Shown: piece after piece, positions 42,829 through 51,173 of the stretch
How positions within the stretch are numbered: position 1 is the stretch's first letter
Layout: the number at the start of each line of letters is the position of its first letter
Assembly (NCBI GenBank): GCA_963921355.3
Contig: OZ001190.1
Coordinates: 1,426,001 to 1,490,000 of the forward strand
DNA: 64,000 nt
Source of the DNA: CAWUEZ02 sp963921355
Lineage (GTDB): Bacteria; Pseudomonadota; Alphaproteobacteria; Thalassobaculales; Thalassobaculaceae
Direction: 5' to 3'
The notes under the pieces: generated by a model
Databases searched by the model: none
The model's input: only the letters and a program-made list of their open reading frames with translations
Told to the model about the DNA's origin: nothing
Position numbers and translations under genes: made by a program

Positions 42829-42834
42829 CCCGCC

Positions 42835-43320
42835 GTGCGCATCGCGGTCGTATCCGTGCCCGGCCGGCCCCGGCCGAAGGCCAGGCATCGTGACGGGATC
42901 AATGCCCGCACGGGTGCCCGTATGAAGTACACGCCGCGAACGACGGCTGATTTCGAACATCTTGTAGCCTCCTACGCCCGCATCGCCCTTCGGGGTGATC
43001 CGCGCACAGGCCCCATCGGCCTACTCATCATTCAGTCTTATGCGCTGCTGAAATCGTGGAGCAAGAGAAAATGCGACGCGATTTTGAATAATCCTGCCGT
43101 CTATATAGTAAAACCTGACGCGGACAACGTAGTAAAGGCCGTGAAGGATAGCCTAAAACCTATCGTCTATTGCGATGATGCGCAGGTCTCGCTACTGACT
43201 TGCGTAAAGCGGTATGCCCGCCAAGAAGAAACGAAAATATTTATTTACGACGCAACGGAGGCATTGCCCACTATGGAAGCGATGTTGGCAGACATGCGCC
43301 CGTACCTGGTGCGGGGCTGA
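42835..43320 (+). CDS. RusA-family Holliday junction resolvase
   Basis: RusA cleaves four-way DNA junctions during phage recombination. The 161-residue protein has the metal-binding region KPDADNVVKAVKDSL followed by YCDDAQV, matching the conserved Asp residues. The start is GTG 42835, 6 bp after the gapR stop. The second half (about 43020-43260) is much richer in A and T than the surroundings, including TATATAG and AATATTTATTTA, suggesting recombination from another source. The motif is intact, so it is probably functional. Confidence 0.9.
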   Translation: MRIAVVSVPGRPRPKARHRDGINARTGARMKYTPRTTADFEHLVASYARIALRGDPRTGPIGLLIIQSYALLKSWSKRKCDAILNNPAVYIVKPDADNVVKAVKDSLKPIVYCDDAQVSLLTCVKRYARQEETKIFIYDATEALPTMEAMLADMRPYLVRG

Positions 43321-43322
43321 AC

Positions 43323-44219
43323 ATGGCGGATCTTCCCTATTGCCCGATGTACTGGCGGGATCTGCTCACCGATACGAACGATCTATCGGCGGAAGAATTC
43401 GGGGCGTACACGCGCATCCTGGGCCGCATGTGGCTGGCCCCAAAGTGCGCGCTCGATCCCGATCCCACGAAGCTGGCCCGCGTGGCCGGCATCCCCAGCC
43501 GGCGGTTCAAAGCCACGATCTGGCCGGCCATCAGCGATCTGTTCAGGCCCGCCTATCCCGATCAACGCCCGGGCTTCATCACCCAGAAGCGCATGCGGGA
43601 AGAATGGGACAAGGTGTCGGCCATGAGCCAGCGCCAGGCTGCCCGCCGGGCAGGCAAGAGTGCAGGAAATGATGATCGTAACCCTGGCAACGATCTCAAA
43701 ACTGAACAGAAGATCGAACAGCCTAAGCCACTGAAAACACGCAATACAGGTCCAACCGCGGTTAACCCGGGGAACGACCTAAACAAAGGCAAAGGCAGTA
43801 ACGGAGTACATAACCTATTCAGTTCTGAACCTTCCTCGCCTGGGGAAGGTAAGCCGGGTTCCCCGGCCCCCAAGCTGACAGCTGAAATCATGATCGCTAT
43901 CTGGCGCCGCGTGTGCGTCCCCGCGGGGCTGGCAGATGTGCAGGTGCTATCCGAAGCCCGCCGTGCGAAGTGCCGAACACGCATCAGGGACACATACGCT
44001 GATCCGGCCAAGTTCGAGGAAGCGTGTAGGGCGATCGCCGGCAGCACCTTCTGCACCGGCCAGAACGATCGCGGATGGCGCGCGACGTTCGACTTCGTGA
44101 TCAAGGACCAGAACACCGCGGCACGCATCCTGGAAGGGGCGTACGCGGACAAGGCCCCGCACAAGACGGGACCGGATAGGCCCAGCCCGACGTTCCAGGG
44201 CGGGTACTTCGTGGATTGA
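43323..44219 (+). CDS. DUF1376 protein (phage replication-associated)
   Basis: This 298-residue protein has an N-terminal DUF1376 domain. YCPMYWRDLLTDTNDLSAEE and AYTRILGRMW are its signatures, followed by LARVAGIPSRRFKATIWPAI. The middle (about 105-190) is low complexity with Lys, Asn, Pro and Gly, and the end is a small domain with WRATFDFVIKDQNTAARILEGAY, as in DnaT/replisome organiser-type proteins. Position directly before the DnaB-type helicase suggests an initiator or helicase-loading role. Inference only. Confidence 0.85.
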   Translation: MADLPYCPMYWRDLLTDTNDLSAEEFGAYTRILGRMWLAPKCALDPDPTKLARVAGIPSRRFKATIWPAISDLFRPAYPDQRPGFITQKRMREEWDKVSAMSQRQAARRAGKSAGNDDRNPGNDLKTEQKIEQPKPLKTRNTGPTAVNPGNDLNKGKGSNGVHNLFSSEPSSPGEGKPGSPAPKLTAEIMIAIWRRVCVPAGLADVQVLSEARRAKCRTRIRDTYADPAKFEEACRAIAGSTFCTGQNDRGWRATFDFVIKDQNTAARILEGAYADKAPHKTGPDRPSPTFQGGYFVD

Positions 44220-44239
44220 GCGCAACGGAGGCATGAAAC

Positions 44240-45616
44240 ATGGACAGCATTGATCCGACCGACCCGGGGTTCACCCTGGAACGGGAATACGAGGTGCGGC
44301 AGGGGCTGGAGCACCAGCTGATCGGCGCCATCCTGGTGAACAACCGCCTGATCCGCGATTGCCTGGGCGTGATCACCGGCGCGATGTTCCAGGATCGCGT
44401 GGCGGGCGACATCTACGAGCGCGCGTCCGAGCTCTTTGCCGCCGGCCGGGAAGCCAGCGCGCTGACGATCCGCGCCGCGTACCCCAGCAGCCCGGCAGCT
44501 TCCCCGGATGGCATGCGGCTGATGCTGCGCACATCCAGCGGGATCACCGGCACCACCGATGTAGCGATGAGCGCCCGGCAGATCGCGGAGTTCTCCGACC
44601 GGGAGGCGGCGATCGAGGCCTTGGAGATGGCGAAGAACCGGATCAAGGGCGCGCCGATCGAACCGGGCGAAACGCTGGGTGCCCTGGGCGAAGTCACTTC
44701 CTACCTGGGCGACATCGCCCGCGGGGAAGGCGAGATGGTCGATGCGGGCGTGATCATCGATCGGATCGTGAAGCGGATGAACGAACCGCCCGAGATCTAC
44801 CCGACCGGCCTGCGGCGGCTGGATCACGTGATGGGTGGCGGGCTGGTGGCCGGCAAGCTGTACGGCGTGGCCGCCCGCATGAAGCACGGGAAGACCACCC
44901 TGCTGGGATCGATCAGCTACAACCTGGCCACGGCCGATAACCCGACGCCGCACCTGTACCTCTGCCTGGAGATGGGCGCGGAGGAAATCCTGCAGCGGAT
45001 GATCGCCCGGCACGGCGGCTTCAATAGCCTGATGTTCCTGGACGGATCGAAGAAGGAACTGGCGCAGCAGGCGGCGATGCAGGCCAAGACGGATCTGCAT
45101 CAGCGGGGACTGTACTTCCAGACCGAGCATCGGATGGGGATCGACGCGCTGCGGGCGCTGCTGATCCGCGCCGCCCTATCCGGGAAGATCAAGGGCGTGA
45201 TCGTCGATTACCTGCAGCTGATCACCGGCCAGAAGCGTGGCCAGAACGTGGCTGATCACTGGGATTACGTGGTGCAGACGCTGGTGGAAACCGCGAAGCA
45301 GCACGGGCTTTGGGTGATGACTGCCGCGCAGCTGAACCGGGATGGGGAAGTGCGGGGCGGCGACGGGCTGCTAAACGCCTGCGACATGTCCCTGTACCTG
45401 CACAAGGTCGACGCCGAATACACCGTGGGCCCGGATGGCACCGCCTACGACCGCAAGGGCCAGGTGCTGATGAACACCCAGGGCATGGAAAACAGGGATC
45501 GGGCTTGGGTCGAGATGCGGGCCAGCCGCTACACGCGCCTGGGGCACGTTGGGCGGGAGGAAAACCCGCGCCTCGTGTTCACCAGCGCGGCCGGGCCGTT
45601 CATCGAAGAACTGTGA
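44240..45616 (+). CDS. DnaB-like replicative helicase
   Basis: This 458-residue protein has an N-terminal DnaB domain (LEHQLIGAILVNNRLIRDCL) and a C-terminal RecA-like ATPase domain. The P-loop reads AARMKHGKTTLL, in which the first Gly of the usual pattern is Ala. Walker B is VIVDYLQLI, and the last motif ELRxSR-like region reads VEMRASRYTRLG. It unwinds DNA at the phage fork. A CGCAACGGAGG box is 8 bp upstream of the ATG. It is downstream of the DUF1376 protein in one operon. Confidence 0.92.
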   Translation: MDSIDPTDPGFTLEREYEVRQGLEHQLIGAILVNNRLIRDCLGVITGAMFQDRVAGDIYERASELFAAGREASALTIRAAYPSSPAASPDGMRLMLRTSSGITGTTDVAMSARQIAEFSDREAAIEALEMAKNRIKGAPIEPGETLGALGEVTSYLGDIARGEGEMVDAGVIIDRIVKRMNEPPEIYPTGLRRLDHVMGGGLVAGKLYGVAARMKHGKTTLLGSISYNLATADNPTPHLYLCLEMGAEEILQRMIARHGGFNSLMFLDGSKKELAQQAAMQAKTDLHQRGLYFQTEHRMGIDALRALLIRAALSGKIKGVIVDYLQLITGQKRGQNVADHWDYVVQTLVETAKQHGLWVMTAAQLNRDGEVRGGDGLLNACDMSLYLHKVDAEYTVGPDGTAYDRKGQVLMNTQGMENRDRAWVEMRASRYTRLGHVGREENPRLVFTSAAGPFIEEL

Positions 45617-45675
45617 TGGGGCCCGTAACGCATAGGGGCTTAACGGGCCCGGCGATCCAGGAAGGAGCGCGATCG

Positions 45676-45957
45676 ATGCAGACCAGATCCGACTTCGAGC
45701 GAATGAGCCCGGAGGCCGTGACCAGCGATCCCCTTCCGCAGGGCGAATGGCAGTGGCGCAATCTGCGGGGGGTCGGGTTCGGTCTTCAGCTGTGGTCCTG
45801 GCCCTGGCCGATCAGTTCGAACTTCGACGCTGATGCCTACGGTGGCCACGCGACGGCTTCGTTCGGCCCGATCGAGCTGACGTTCCACTTCAACTGCGGG
45901 GGCCTTGGGGGCGTCCGGCGGGTCGCCGCGGTGCTGTCGGAGGGCGGCAAGCGATGA
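45676..45957 (+). CDS. Hypothetical phage protein (93 residues)
   Basis: This is a small soluble protein rich in Trp (EWQWRN, WSWPWP) with a Gly-rich C-terminal half. No family recognised. The start is ATG 45676 with GAAGGAG upstream. The stop overlaps the next ATG (ATGA). Part of a three-gene string of overlapping small genes after the helicase. Confidence 0.75.
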   Translation: MQTRSDFERMSPEAVTSDPLPQGEWQWRNLRGVGFGLQLWSWPWPISSNFDADAYGGHATASFGPIELTFHFNCGGLGGVRRVAAVLSEGGKR

Positions 45958-46316
45958 TCGCGAACACCCGCATCTATGGTGCCATTCTCTTCTTCCAGCA
46001 CGGATACACCCCTTGGGGGCATCCCCTTCGTGAGGCTGGCGAACAGCCGTCGATTTCCTTCTGTGGCCGTGATGACGAGCCCGGCGAATGGATCGTGTGC
46101 TGTGGTCACACCGTTTCGATTGATGAAATCGATGAGCTGCGGCGGGTAGGGGTGGTTGCCGCCGGCCCAAAGGACCGCTTCGGCCGCCCCACTGTAGTTG
46201 CCGGCCCGGCCATCGGCCGCTGGCTTGGCGATATGTGGGAGGCCATCGAGATCGCTACTGGACGCGACATCGTGGCGGAAGAGGCCGGCCGGGAGCCAAC
46301 GGGGCGCGGCTCATGA
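45954..46316 (+). CDS. Hypothetical phage protein (120 residues)
   Basis: This is a soluble acidic protein with a Cys pair (WIVCCGH). No domain recognised. It overlaps both neighbours by 4 bp, so it is translated with them. Confidence 0.7.
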   Translation: MIANTRIYGAILFFQHGYTPWGHPLREAGEQPSISFCGRDDEPGEWIVCCGHTVSIDEIDELRRVGVVAAGPKDRFGRPTVVAGPAIGRWLGDMWEAIEIATGRDIVAEEAGREPTGRGS

Positions 46317-46567
46317 CGTTCACCTGCGCATGTGGGGGCTTCTACACAGGGCGGTCGCCCTTTTTTGGTCCGCGCGTCTGGGAAGTGGCCGTGTTTCTGG
46401 GGCGGCGCTCACACCCCGTTCAGGGCGAATACAGGTACCGGATGACAGCCGAAATCACCTGGGACATCGGGTGCTGGCGCTTGCCCAGGTTCCACTGCGT
46501 CTGCGTCCCTGGATGGTGGGAAGTCGCGAAGTATGGCGACGATCGATCGGCGGGCGGTGCCAGGTGA
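46313..46567 (+). CDS. Hypothetical Cys-rich phage protein (84 residues)
   Basis: This short protein opens MTFTCACGGFYTG and later shows IGCWRLPRFHCVCVPGWWEV, so the Cys residues could form a zinc site. Start is ATG 46313, overlapping the previous stop. Function unknown. Confidence 0.6.
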   Translation: MTFTCACGGFYTGRSPFFGPRVWEVAVFLGRRSHPVQGEYRYRMTAEITWDIGCWRLPRFHCVCVPGWWEVAKYGDDRSAGGAR

Positions 46568-46723
46568 TGATTGGACATCGCAACATACACTGGTATGCAG
46601 AGGGACCGGGTTTGTCCACGATAGGGCACCTACGCAGTTCTGCAGATGTAGACGCCGCAAGGGTTGAACATAGTTAACGGTCAGTGCGACTTTGGACCGC
46701 GAGGTCCATGTCGGGCCGGGGGA

Positions 46724-47446
46724 ATGTCGATGGAATTAGACAGGCGCTACCAGATTGCGATCAACAAGAAGATCCAATCGCTGCGCTTTGCCGTCGAGGC
46801 CACCGGCCGGCGTTTGAGCCGCGGATATGACTGGCGCCAGTTCGTGCAGCTGCGGCAACGCTTCCCCGATCAGAAGGTGCATCCGGCGTTCAACCCGGCG
46901 CCTGGCCTGGAACCAGGCCCTGGCGAATTCCTGTGGATCGGGATCTGGGAGGACGAGCAGCTGGTGGGCATCGTCGCATCCCGGAAGTTCGACGGGCCGA
47001 TGAGCGATCTGCTCGATACCCGCAAGCTCTGGGGCCTGGGGCCCGATTTCCTGGACATCGAGCCGTTCCCGCTGCCGACGAACTCGCAGATCCCGGAGAT
47101 GACCGGCCGCATCACCCTTCAGGGCGGGGCGGTCCTGGCTGATAACCTGCGCGGCACCGGCCTGTGGGTTCCGTTCGGGAACCTGATCCGGTTTGTTTCC
47201 TTCCGCTACTGGCGCGAGGACTGGCAGATCGCGCTGCACCTGGCCAGCACGGATCGGACGGGCAAGCGGTTCGCCAGCTTCGGGTATGCCAGCGGCCGGG
47301 AACCGCTGTTCGATCGGCCGATTACGGTCGGGCCCGATCCCACGCACACGATGGAGTACATCGCCTGGGCCAGCCAGCCGGACATCCTGGCCAGCCTGGA
47401 TGCCTTCGATGAGAAAGTGGAGCCGCTCAGGTTGGCAACTGGGTGA
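46724..47446 (+). CDS. GNAT-like protein of the accessory cassette
   Basis: This is a 240-residue protein. FLWIGIWEDEQLVGIVASR looks like the first strands of a GNAT fold, and DNLRGTGLWVPFGNLI contains the R-G-x-G-L loop that binds acetyl-CoA phosphate, followed by a SFGYASG segment. I infer an acetyltransferase-like fold; the catalytic residues are not evident. The start is ATG 46724 with GGGGGA upstream, after a 156-bp leader holding a CATAC / GTATG repeat. It converges on, and overlaps by 20 bp, the HTH gene, so the two look like one inserted cassette. Confidence 0.6.
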   Translation: MSMELDRRYQIAINKKIQSLRFAVEATGRRLSRGYDWRQFVQLRQRFPDQKVHPAFNPAPGLEPGPGEFLWIGIWEDEQLVGIVASRKFDGPMSDLLDTRKLWGLGPDFLDIEPFPLPTNSQIPEMTGRITLQGGAVLADNLRGTGLWVPFGNLIRFVSFRYWREDWQIALHLASTDRTGKRFASFGYASGREPLFDRPITVGPDPTHTMEYIAWASQPDILASLDAFDEKVEPLRLATG

Positions 47447-48173
47447 CTTTTCTGAAGGCCGTTGGCAGATCGGTTTCCAGGCCGAGGATCCACAAGCAGG
47501 ACAGCACGTAGGGCTGCAGCGGCAGGATCAGTCGGAACGAATAGCTGATCGATCCCTGATCCAACCGTTCCCAGATCAGCTGGCTGAGTGTAGGACGATC
47601 GCGGCAGATGACGTCGCACAGATCCTGGAAATAGGCGTCCTTGTAGTAGGCCGGCCGGTCGTAGTCCTTAAGATGTTCACCCGTCCAATCCCTGCCTGCT
47701 ACGCTGGCCGTCTGCGGCGCCAGCCGCTTGAAAAAGAACTCATCCGGGTTCTTCGTTTCAGCGTGGATGATTGAAACATCATCGAAGTCATCGAACGCCT
47801 CGATCCCGTAATCGTGCTCCTTCGCACGCTTCCAGGCGGCCAAATGCTTCGAGAACAGTTCCACTTCATGGTTCTGGTGCAGGCGGCGGGTCATTGATCC
47901 TTCGACCCCGCGAGTGGTGCGCCATATCTGGCCCGCCGAATCGTTCATCGGCCACTCGGGCTCGCCTTCGTAGAACTCTTCCATCCTTTCCAGCGTCTTC
48001 ATGGAAGGATGCCAGCGATCGCCGTTCACACCGTATCCGCGCAGCAGCGCGTCCGACATGTTCATTTCCTTGGACACGGCATAAGCGGTTCGGCCGGTGC
48101 GCTTTGCGAACTCCAAGGCATTGGCCCGCATCAGCGACCAATTGAATCTATTCCAGTTCCGAACGCCTTGCAT
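47427..48173 (-). CDS. HTH-type protein of the accessory cassette
   Basis: This is a 248-residue protein. The first 65 residues look like a helix-turn-helix: ALEFAKRTGRTAYAVSKEM, then DALLRGYG and HPSMKTLERMEEFY. The rest is a helical domain of unknown kind, ending in a hydrophobic stretch (FRLILPLQPYVLSCLWILGL) that could touch a membrane. The start is ATG 48173, because the promoter found at 48205-48233 rules out the longer frame to 48245. Two near-identical palindromes in the two divergent promoters suggest that this protein represses its own and the opposite promoter. Confidence 0.65.
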   Translation of the reverse strand: MQGVRNWNRFNWSLMRANALEFAKRTGRTAYAVSKEMNMSDALLRGYGVNGDRWHPSMKTLERMEEFYEGEPEWPMNDSAGQIWRTTRGVEGSMTRRLHQNHEVELFSKHLAAWKRAKEHDYGIEAFDDFDDVSIIHAETKNPDEFFFKRLAPQTASVAGRDWTGEHLKDYDRPAYYKDAYFQDLCDVICRDRPTLSQLIWERLDQGSISYSFRLILPLQPYVLSCLWILGLETDLPTAFRKVTQLPT

Positions 48174-48204
48174 CGTGGGTATCCCCAAGTCCTCATCGAG
48201 TGCG

Positions 48205-48233
48205 AGAATAACTGACGCAGAAATCTGCGGCAA
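48205..48233 (-). promoter_or_regulatory. Promoter of the HTH gene with a palindrome in its spacer
   Basis: Read leftward, TTGCCG (48228-48233) and TATTCT (48205-48210) are 17 bp apart. The perfect palindrome CGCAGAAATCTGCG (48216-48229) fills the spacer. Confidence 0.6.
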
Positions 48234-48267
48234 TACACTTGACACGGGAATACTATATGGTGTGGAG

Positions 48268-48296
48268 TTCGATTACGCAGAAAAATGCGTTAGTAG
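48268..48296 (+). promoter_or_regulatory. Possible divergent rightward promoter with the second palindrome copy
   Basis: TTCGAT (48268-48273) and TAGTAG (48291-48296) are weak hexamers 17 bp apart. Their spacer holds ACGCAGAAAAATGCGT (48275-48290), closely matching the palindrome at 48216-48229. Confidence 0.4.
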
Positions 48297-48326
48297 CAAA
48301 AAAGCTCGAATGCGAGGGTTTCCGCG

Positions 48327-48512
48327 ATGATTTCACGATTGCCGCCCGGTCCAACCGCAACCTTGAGTACCTACCTCCAGATGAAGGGTTTGGTCTCCGG
48401 CGCATCGCTCAACCGCTATCACAAGCAGAAGCGTAAGTGCCCGTGGTTCGCGAACGATGATTTGCGGGCGGAAGATGACTGGGACCCGGAGACCGGCGAG
48501 TATCAGCCCTGA
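48327..48512 (+). CDS. Hypothetical small phage protein (61 residues)
   Basis: This is a basic start (SLNRYHKQKRK) and an acidic end (NDDLRAEDDWDPETGEY). No family recognised. Start ATG 48327 has GAGGG about 10 bp upstream. It is divergent from the HTH gene and may be controlled by the second palindrome. An overlapping frame from 48239 is less convincing. Confidence 0.5.
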   Translation: MISRLPPGPTATLSTYLQMKGLVSGASLNRYHKQKRKCPWFANDDLRAEDDWDPETGEYQP

Positions 48513-48549
48513 TCGATCGGGGATAGCTCGCGCGTTTTAGTGTCCAGAA

Positions 48550-48580
48550 TGTAGGAAAATAGGGTACAACGCAGGAAAAT
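48550..48580 (+). promoter_or_regulatory. Phage CCTA-type operator before the DUF5131 gene
   Basis: TGTAGGAAAATAGGG and GCAGGAAAAT place AGG cores at 48553 and 48573, 20 bp (two turns) apart, with an imperfect one between. This is the reverse orientation of the CCTA element. A CGCAACGGGGG box and the ATG of the next gene follow. Confidence 0.55.
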
Positions 48581-48608
48581 ACCTGAGCGATCGCAACGGG
48601 GGATTGGA

Positions 48609-49649
48609 ATGGCAGACGGAACGAAGATCGAATGGACTGATGCCACGTGGAACCCGATTACCGGGTGCAGCGTAGTCAGCCCCGGGTGCACGAACTGCTA
48701 TGCCATGCGGCTGGCCGGCACCCGGATGCGTGAGCATCACAGCAGGAAGGGCCTGACCAATCCGAGCAAGGCCGGCCCGGTGTGGAACGGCCAGCTGCGC
48801 TTCAATGATCTGTGGCTGGATCTGCCGCTGCGATGGGGCCGGCCCCGCCGGGTGTTTGTGTGCGCCCATGGCGATCTGTTCCACGAAGCCACCGAGATCG
48901 AATGGCTGGATCTTGTGTTCGCGGTGATGGCCCTGGACTGCCTGACCAGCGCAATTCCGCACACGTTCCAGGTGCTGACCAAGCGGCCGGCCCAGGCGTT
49001 CGCGTACCTGACCGACAAGCGCGCGCCGGGCCGGATCATCCAGGCGATGAACCAGCTGCGGCCCGGGCCCAGCCTGGTGGCCGATGAAACGGCCTTGCCC
49101 TGGCCGCTGCCGAACGTCTGGCTGGGCGTATCGGCGGAAGATCAGCAGCGGGCTGAAGAACGGTTGCCGATCCTGCTGGATACCCCGGCCGCCGTGCGCT
49201 GGATCAGTGCCGAACCGCTGCTGGGGCCGATCGATCTGCGCCACCTGCAGCCGGAAGGAGTGACGGAGATCGACGCCCTGGCCGGTACGCATGGTGTGCT
49301 GCGCCCGCATAGTGGCCTGAACCGCAGCATCGATTGGGTCGTGGTCGGCGGGGAATCAGGCCCGGGCGCCCGGCCCATGCACCCGGATTGGCCGCGCCAG
49401 ATCCTGAACCATTGCCTGATCACCGGCGTGCCCTTCCTGTTCAAGCAGTGGGGCGACTGGCGGCCGGGCGAGGGGGCAACGCCGCGCGAAAAGGGGATCA
49501 TCATCGGCGGGAACGGCCACGCCCGTGCTCTGGGCGGCGAAAGCCTGTACCCCGACGATCACATCATGGAACTGGCTGGCAAGAAGGTGGCCGGCCGGCA
49601 GCTGGCGGGCCGGGAATGGGACGAGATGCCGGTGGCGCGCCATGGCTGA
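48609..49649 (+). CDS. DUF5131 (phage Gp37/Gp68 family) protein
   Basis: This 346-residue protein opens with the family signature KIEWTDATWNPITGCS and the Cys motif GCSVVSPGCTNCYAMR, suggestive of an iron-sulfur or metal site. It continues with FVCAHGDLFHEA, VLTKRPAQ, WLGVSAEDQ and VVGGESGPGARP. The family is widespread in phages and plasmids and lies near DNA-modification genes. It has been likened to radical-SAM-type folds, but no activity is established to my knowledge. It overlaps the ASCH-like gene by 8 bp. Confidence 0.92.
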   Translation: MADGTKIEWTDATWNPITGCSVVSPGCTNCYAMRLAGTRMREHHSRKGLTNPSKAGPVWNGQLRFNDLWLDLPLRWGRPRRVFVCAHGDLFHEATEIEWLDLVFAVMALDCLTSAIPHTFQVLTKRPAQAFAYLTDKRAPGRIIQAMNQLRPGPSLVADETALPWPLPNVWLGVSAEDQQRAEERLPILLDTPAAVRWISAEPLLGPIDLRHLQPEGVTEIDALAGTHGVLRPHSGLNRSIDWVVVGGESGPGARPMHPDWPRQILNHCLITGVPFLFKQWGDWRPGEGATPREKGIIIGGNGHARALGGESLYPDDHIMELAGKKVAGRQLAGREWDEMPVARHG

Positions 49650-50286
49650 CATCCCCATGCAGTTCACCCGCGCGATGATCCTGGCGATGCTGGCCGGGAC
49701 GAAGACGAAGACCCGGCGCGTGGCGCGCCCGCAGCCGACAGATGGGCTGATGCTGGATAGCCTTCTCGTAGAAGGCGAGGATCGGGCGCGGGTGGCATAT
49801 GGCCGGGTTCTCTTGCCCCGGAAGGTGGCGTACGCGGCCGGCGATCGCATCTGGGTGCGGGAGGCCTGGCACACGGACGTGCAGTTCGATCATCTGCCGC
49901 CGCGGGATCTGCCGGCCCCCAGCCCGGTGCGGTACCTGGCCGATTGGGCCTGGCAGTATTCGCCGCCGGCCGAGGGCCGAGAGCGTCGCGGGATGCACAT
50001 GCCGCGCTGGGCCTCGCGTCTCACCCTGAACATCACGGGCGTGCAGCCCGAGCGGGTGCAGGCGATCAGCGATGACGATTGCCTGAAGGAAGGCATTCCG
50101 ATCGTGCCAGTGGTTCCGGGGGTCGACGTCGATGCGGAAGGCAACTGGCGCGCCGGCCGGGCCCGGTACCGCTTCCAGCAGCTGTGGGACTCGATCAACG
50201 AAGGCCGTGGCTTCGGCTGGGATGCAAACCCGTGGGTCTGGGCGATCGATTTCGAGCTCGAACGGCGGAACATCGACGGGGCCTGA
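49642..50286 (+). CDS. ASCH-like phage protein
   Basis: This is a 214-residue protein with MQFTRAMILAMLAGTKTKTRR at the start, then a GDRIWVREAWHTD strand-turn and QLWDSIN with PWVWAIDFE at the end. These are the landmarks of the ASCH (PUA-related) phage family, probably binding RNA or modified bases. It follows DUF5131 and precedes MT-A70 with small gaps, so the three probably work together. The start is ATG 49642, 8 bp before the DUF5131 stop. Confidence 0.78.
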   Translation: MADIPMQFTRAMILAMLAGTKTKTRRVARPQPTDGLMLDSLLVEGEDRARVAYGRVLLPRKVAYAAGDRIWVREAWHTDVQFDHLPPRDLPAPSPVRYLADWAWQYSPPAEGRERRGMHMPRWASRLTLNITGVQPERVQAISDDDCLKEGIPIVPVVPGVDVDAEGNWRAGRARYRFQQLWDSINEGRGFGWDANPWVWAIDFELERRNIDGA

Positions 50287-50291
50287 TCATC

Positions 50292-50867
50292 ATGGCCCAG
50301 CCCGAGATCGATCTGACGCCTTTCCGGTTCCGGACGATCATCGCTGACCCGCCCTGGGGCTTCGAGAACTGGTCGGAGAAGGGCGAGGCCAAGAACCCAT
50401 CCGCCCACTACGACTGCCTGCCGCTGGATCAGATCAAGGCGCTGAACGTGAGCCACATCGCGGCGCCGGATTGCCTCCTGATGCTGTGGGCGACCGCCCC
50501 GTTGCTGCCGGAAGCGATCGAAACCATGCGGGCCTGGGGCTTCACGTACAAGACGTTCGCGCCCTGGGCCAAGCAATCGAAGACCGGCCGGAAGTGGGCG
50601 TTCGGGCCCGGCTACATCCTGCGATCGGCCGCGGAGATCGTGCTGATCGGCACGCTGGGCCGGCCACCCATCCGATCCAGGGCCACACGCAACCTGATCG
50701 TGGCGCCGGTGCGCGAGCACAGCCGGAAGCCGGATGATCAGTACACCATGGCCGAAGCCATCGGTGCCCCGCCCTATGCCGAACTGTTCAGCCGATCCAG
50801 CAGGGAAGGCTGGGAGGCCTGGGGCAAGGAGATCGGGAAATTCGACGGGAAGACCCCCCGCAACTGA
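50292..50867 (+). CDS. MT-A70 family N6-adenine methyltransferase
   Basis: This is a 191-residue methylase. The catalytic DPPW motif is at residues 19-22 (IIADPPWGFENW). LLMLWATAPLLPEAIE, WGFTYKTF and the SAM-side signature REHSRKPDD complete the MT-A70 pattern. It should methylate adenine at N6 in DNA. The phage may use it to escape host restriction or time its own cycle. The start is ATG 50292, 5 bp after the ASCH-like gene. Confidence 0.93.
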   Translation: MAQPEIDLTPFRFRTIIADPPWGFENWSEKGEAKNPSAHYDCLPLDQIKALNVSHIAAPDCLLMLWATAPLLPEAIETMRAWGFTYKTFAPWAKQSKTGRKWAFGPGYILRSAAEIVLIGTLGRPPIRSRATRNLIVAPVREHSRKPDDQYTMAEAIGAPPYAELFSRSSREGWEAWGKEIGKFDGKTPRN

Positions 50868-50870
50868 TCG

Positions 50871-51161
50871 ATGAAAGCAGATCGGACCATGACGATTGAG
50901 ACCATCGACCTCGTCACCTACCGCCTCGTGTACGACCCGTCGGCGCGCAAGCTGACGTTCTACGGCCTCGACGGGCACGCCCGGGCCGAGATGGCCGGCG
51001 ACATGGTTGTGCTCGCGGCGGTGCAGATCAACGCCGCCAAGGACGGCCACGGCGACGTCGAGGCCGACTACATGGCGCACGGCATCGTGACGGGACTCAC
51101 GGCCGCAGCACTGACCGGGGCGGTTGCTGCCGACCTGCCGCCCCTTCCGCCACCGCACTGA
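50871..51161 (+). CDS. Hypothetical phage protein (96 residues)
   Basis: This is a small acidic alpha/beta protein with VYDPSARKLTFYGLDG and a Pro-rich end. No family recognised. Start ATG 50871 is used; ATG 50889 is also possible and gives 90 residues. It lies 3 bp after the methylase stop, in the same operon. Confidence 0.65.
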   Translation: MKADRTMTIETIDLVTYRLVYDPSARKLTFYGLDGHARAEMAGDMVVLAAVQINAAKDGHGDVEADYMAHGIVTGLTAAALTGAVAADLPPLPPPH

Positions 51162-51173
51162 AAGGACCCCCTG

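Noticed and set aside
48239..48267. Promoter from the TTGACA at 48239 with TATATG downstream
   Set aside because: The TATATG lies only about 9-10 bp away, far from the 16-18 bp needed, and nothing better stands at the right distance.
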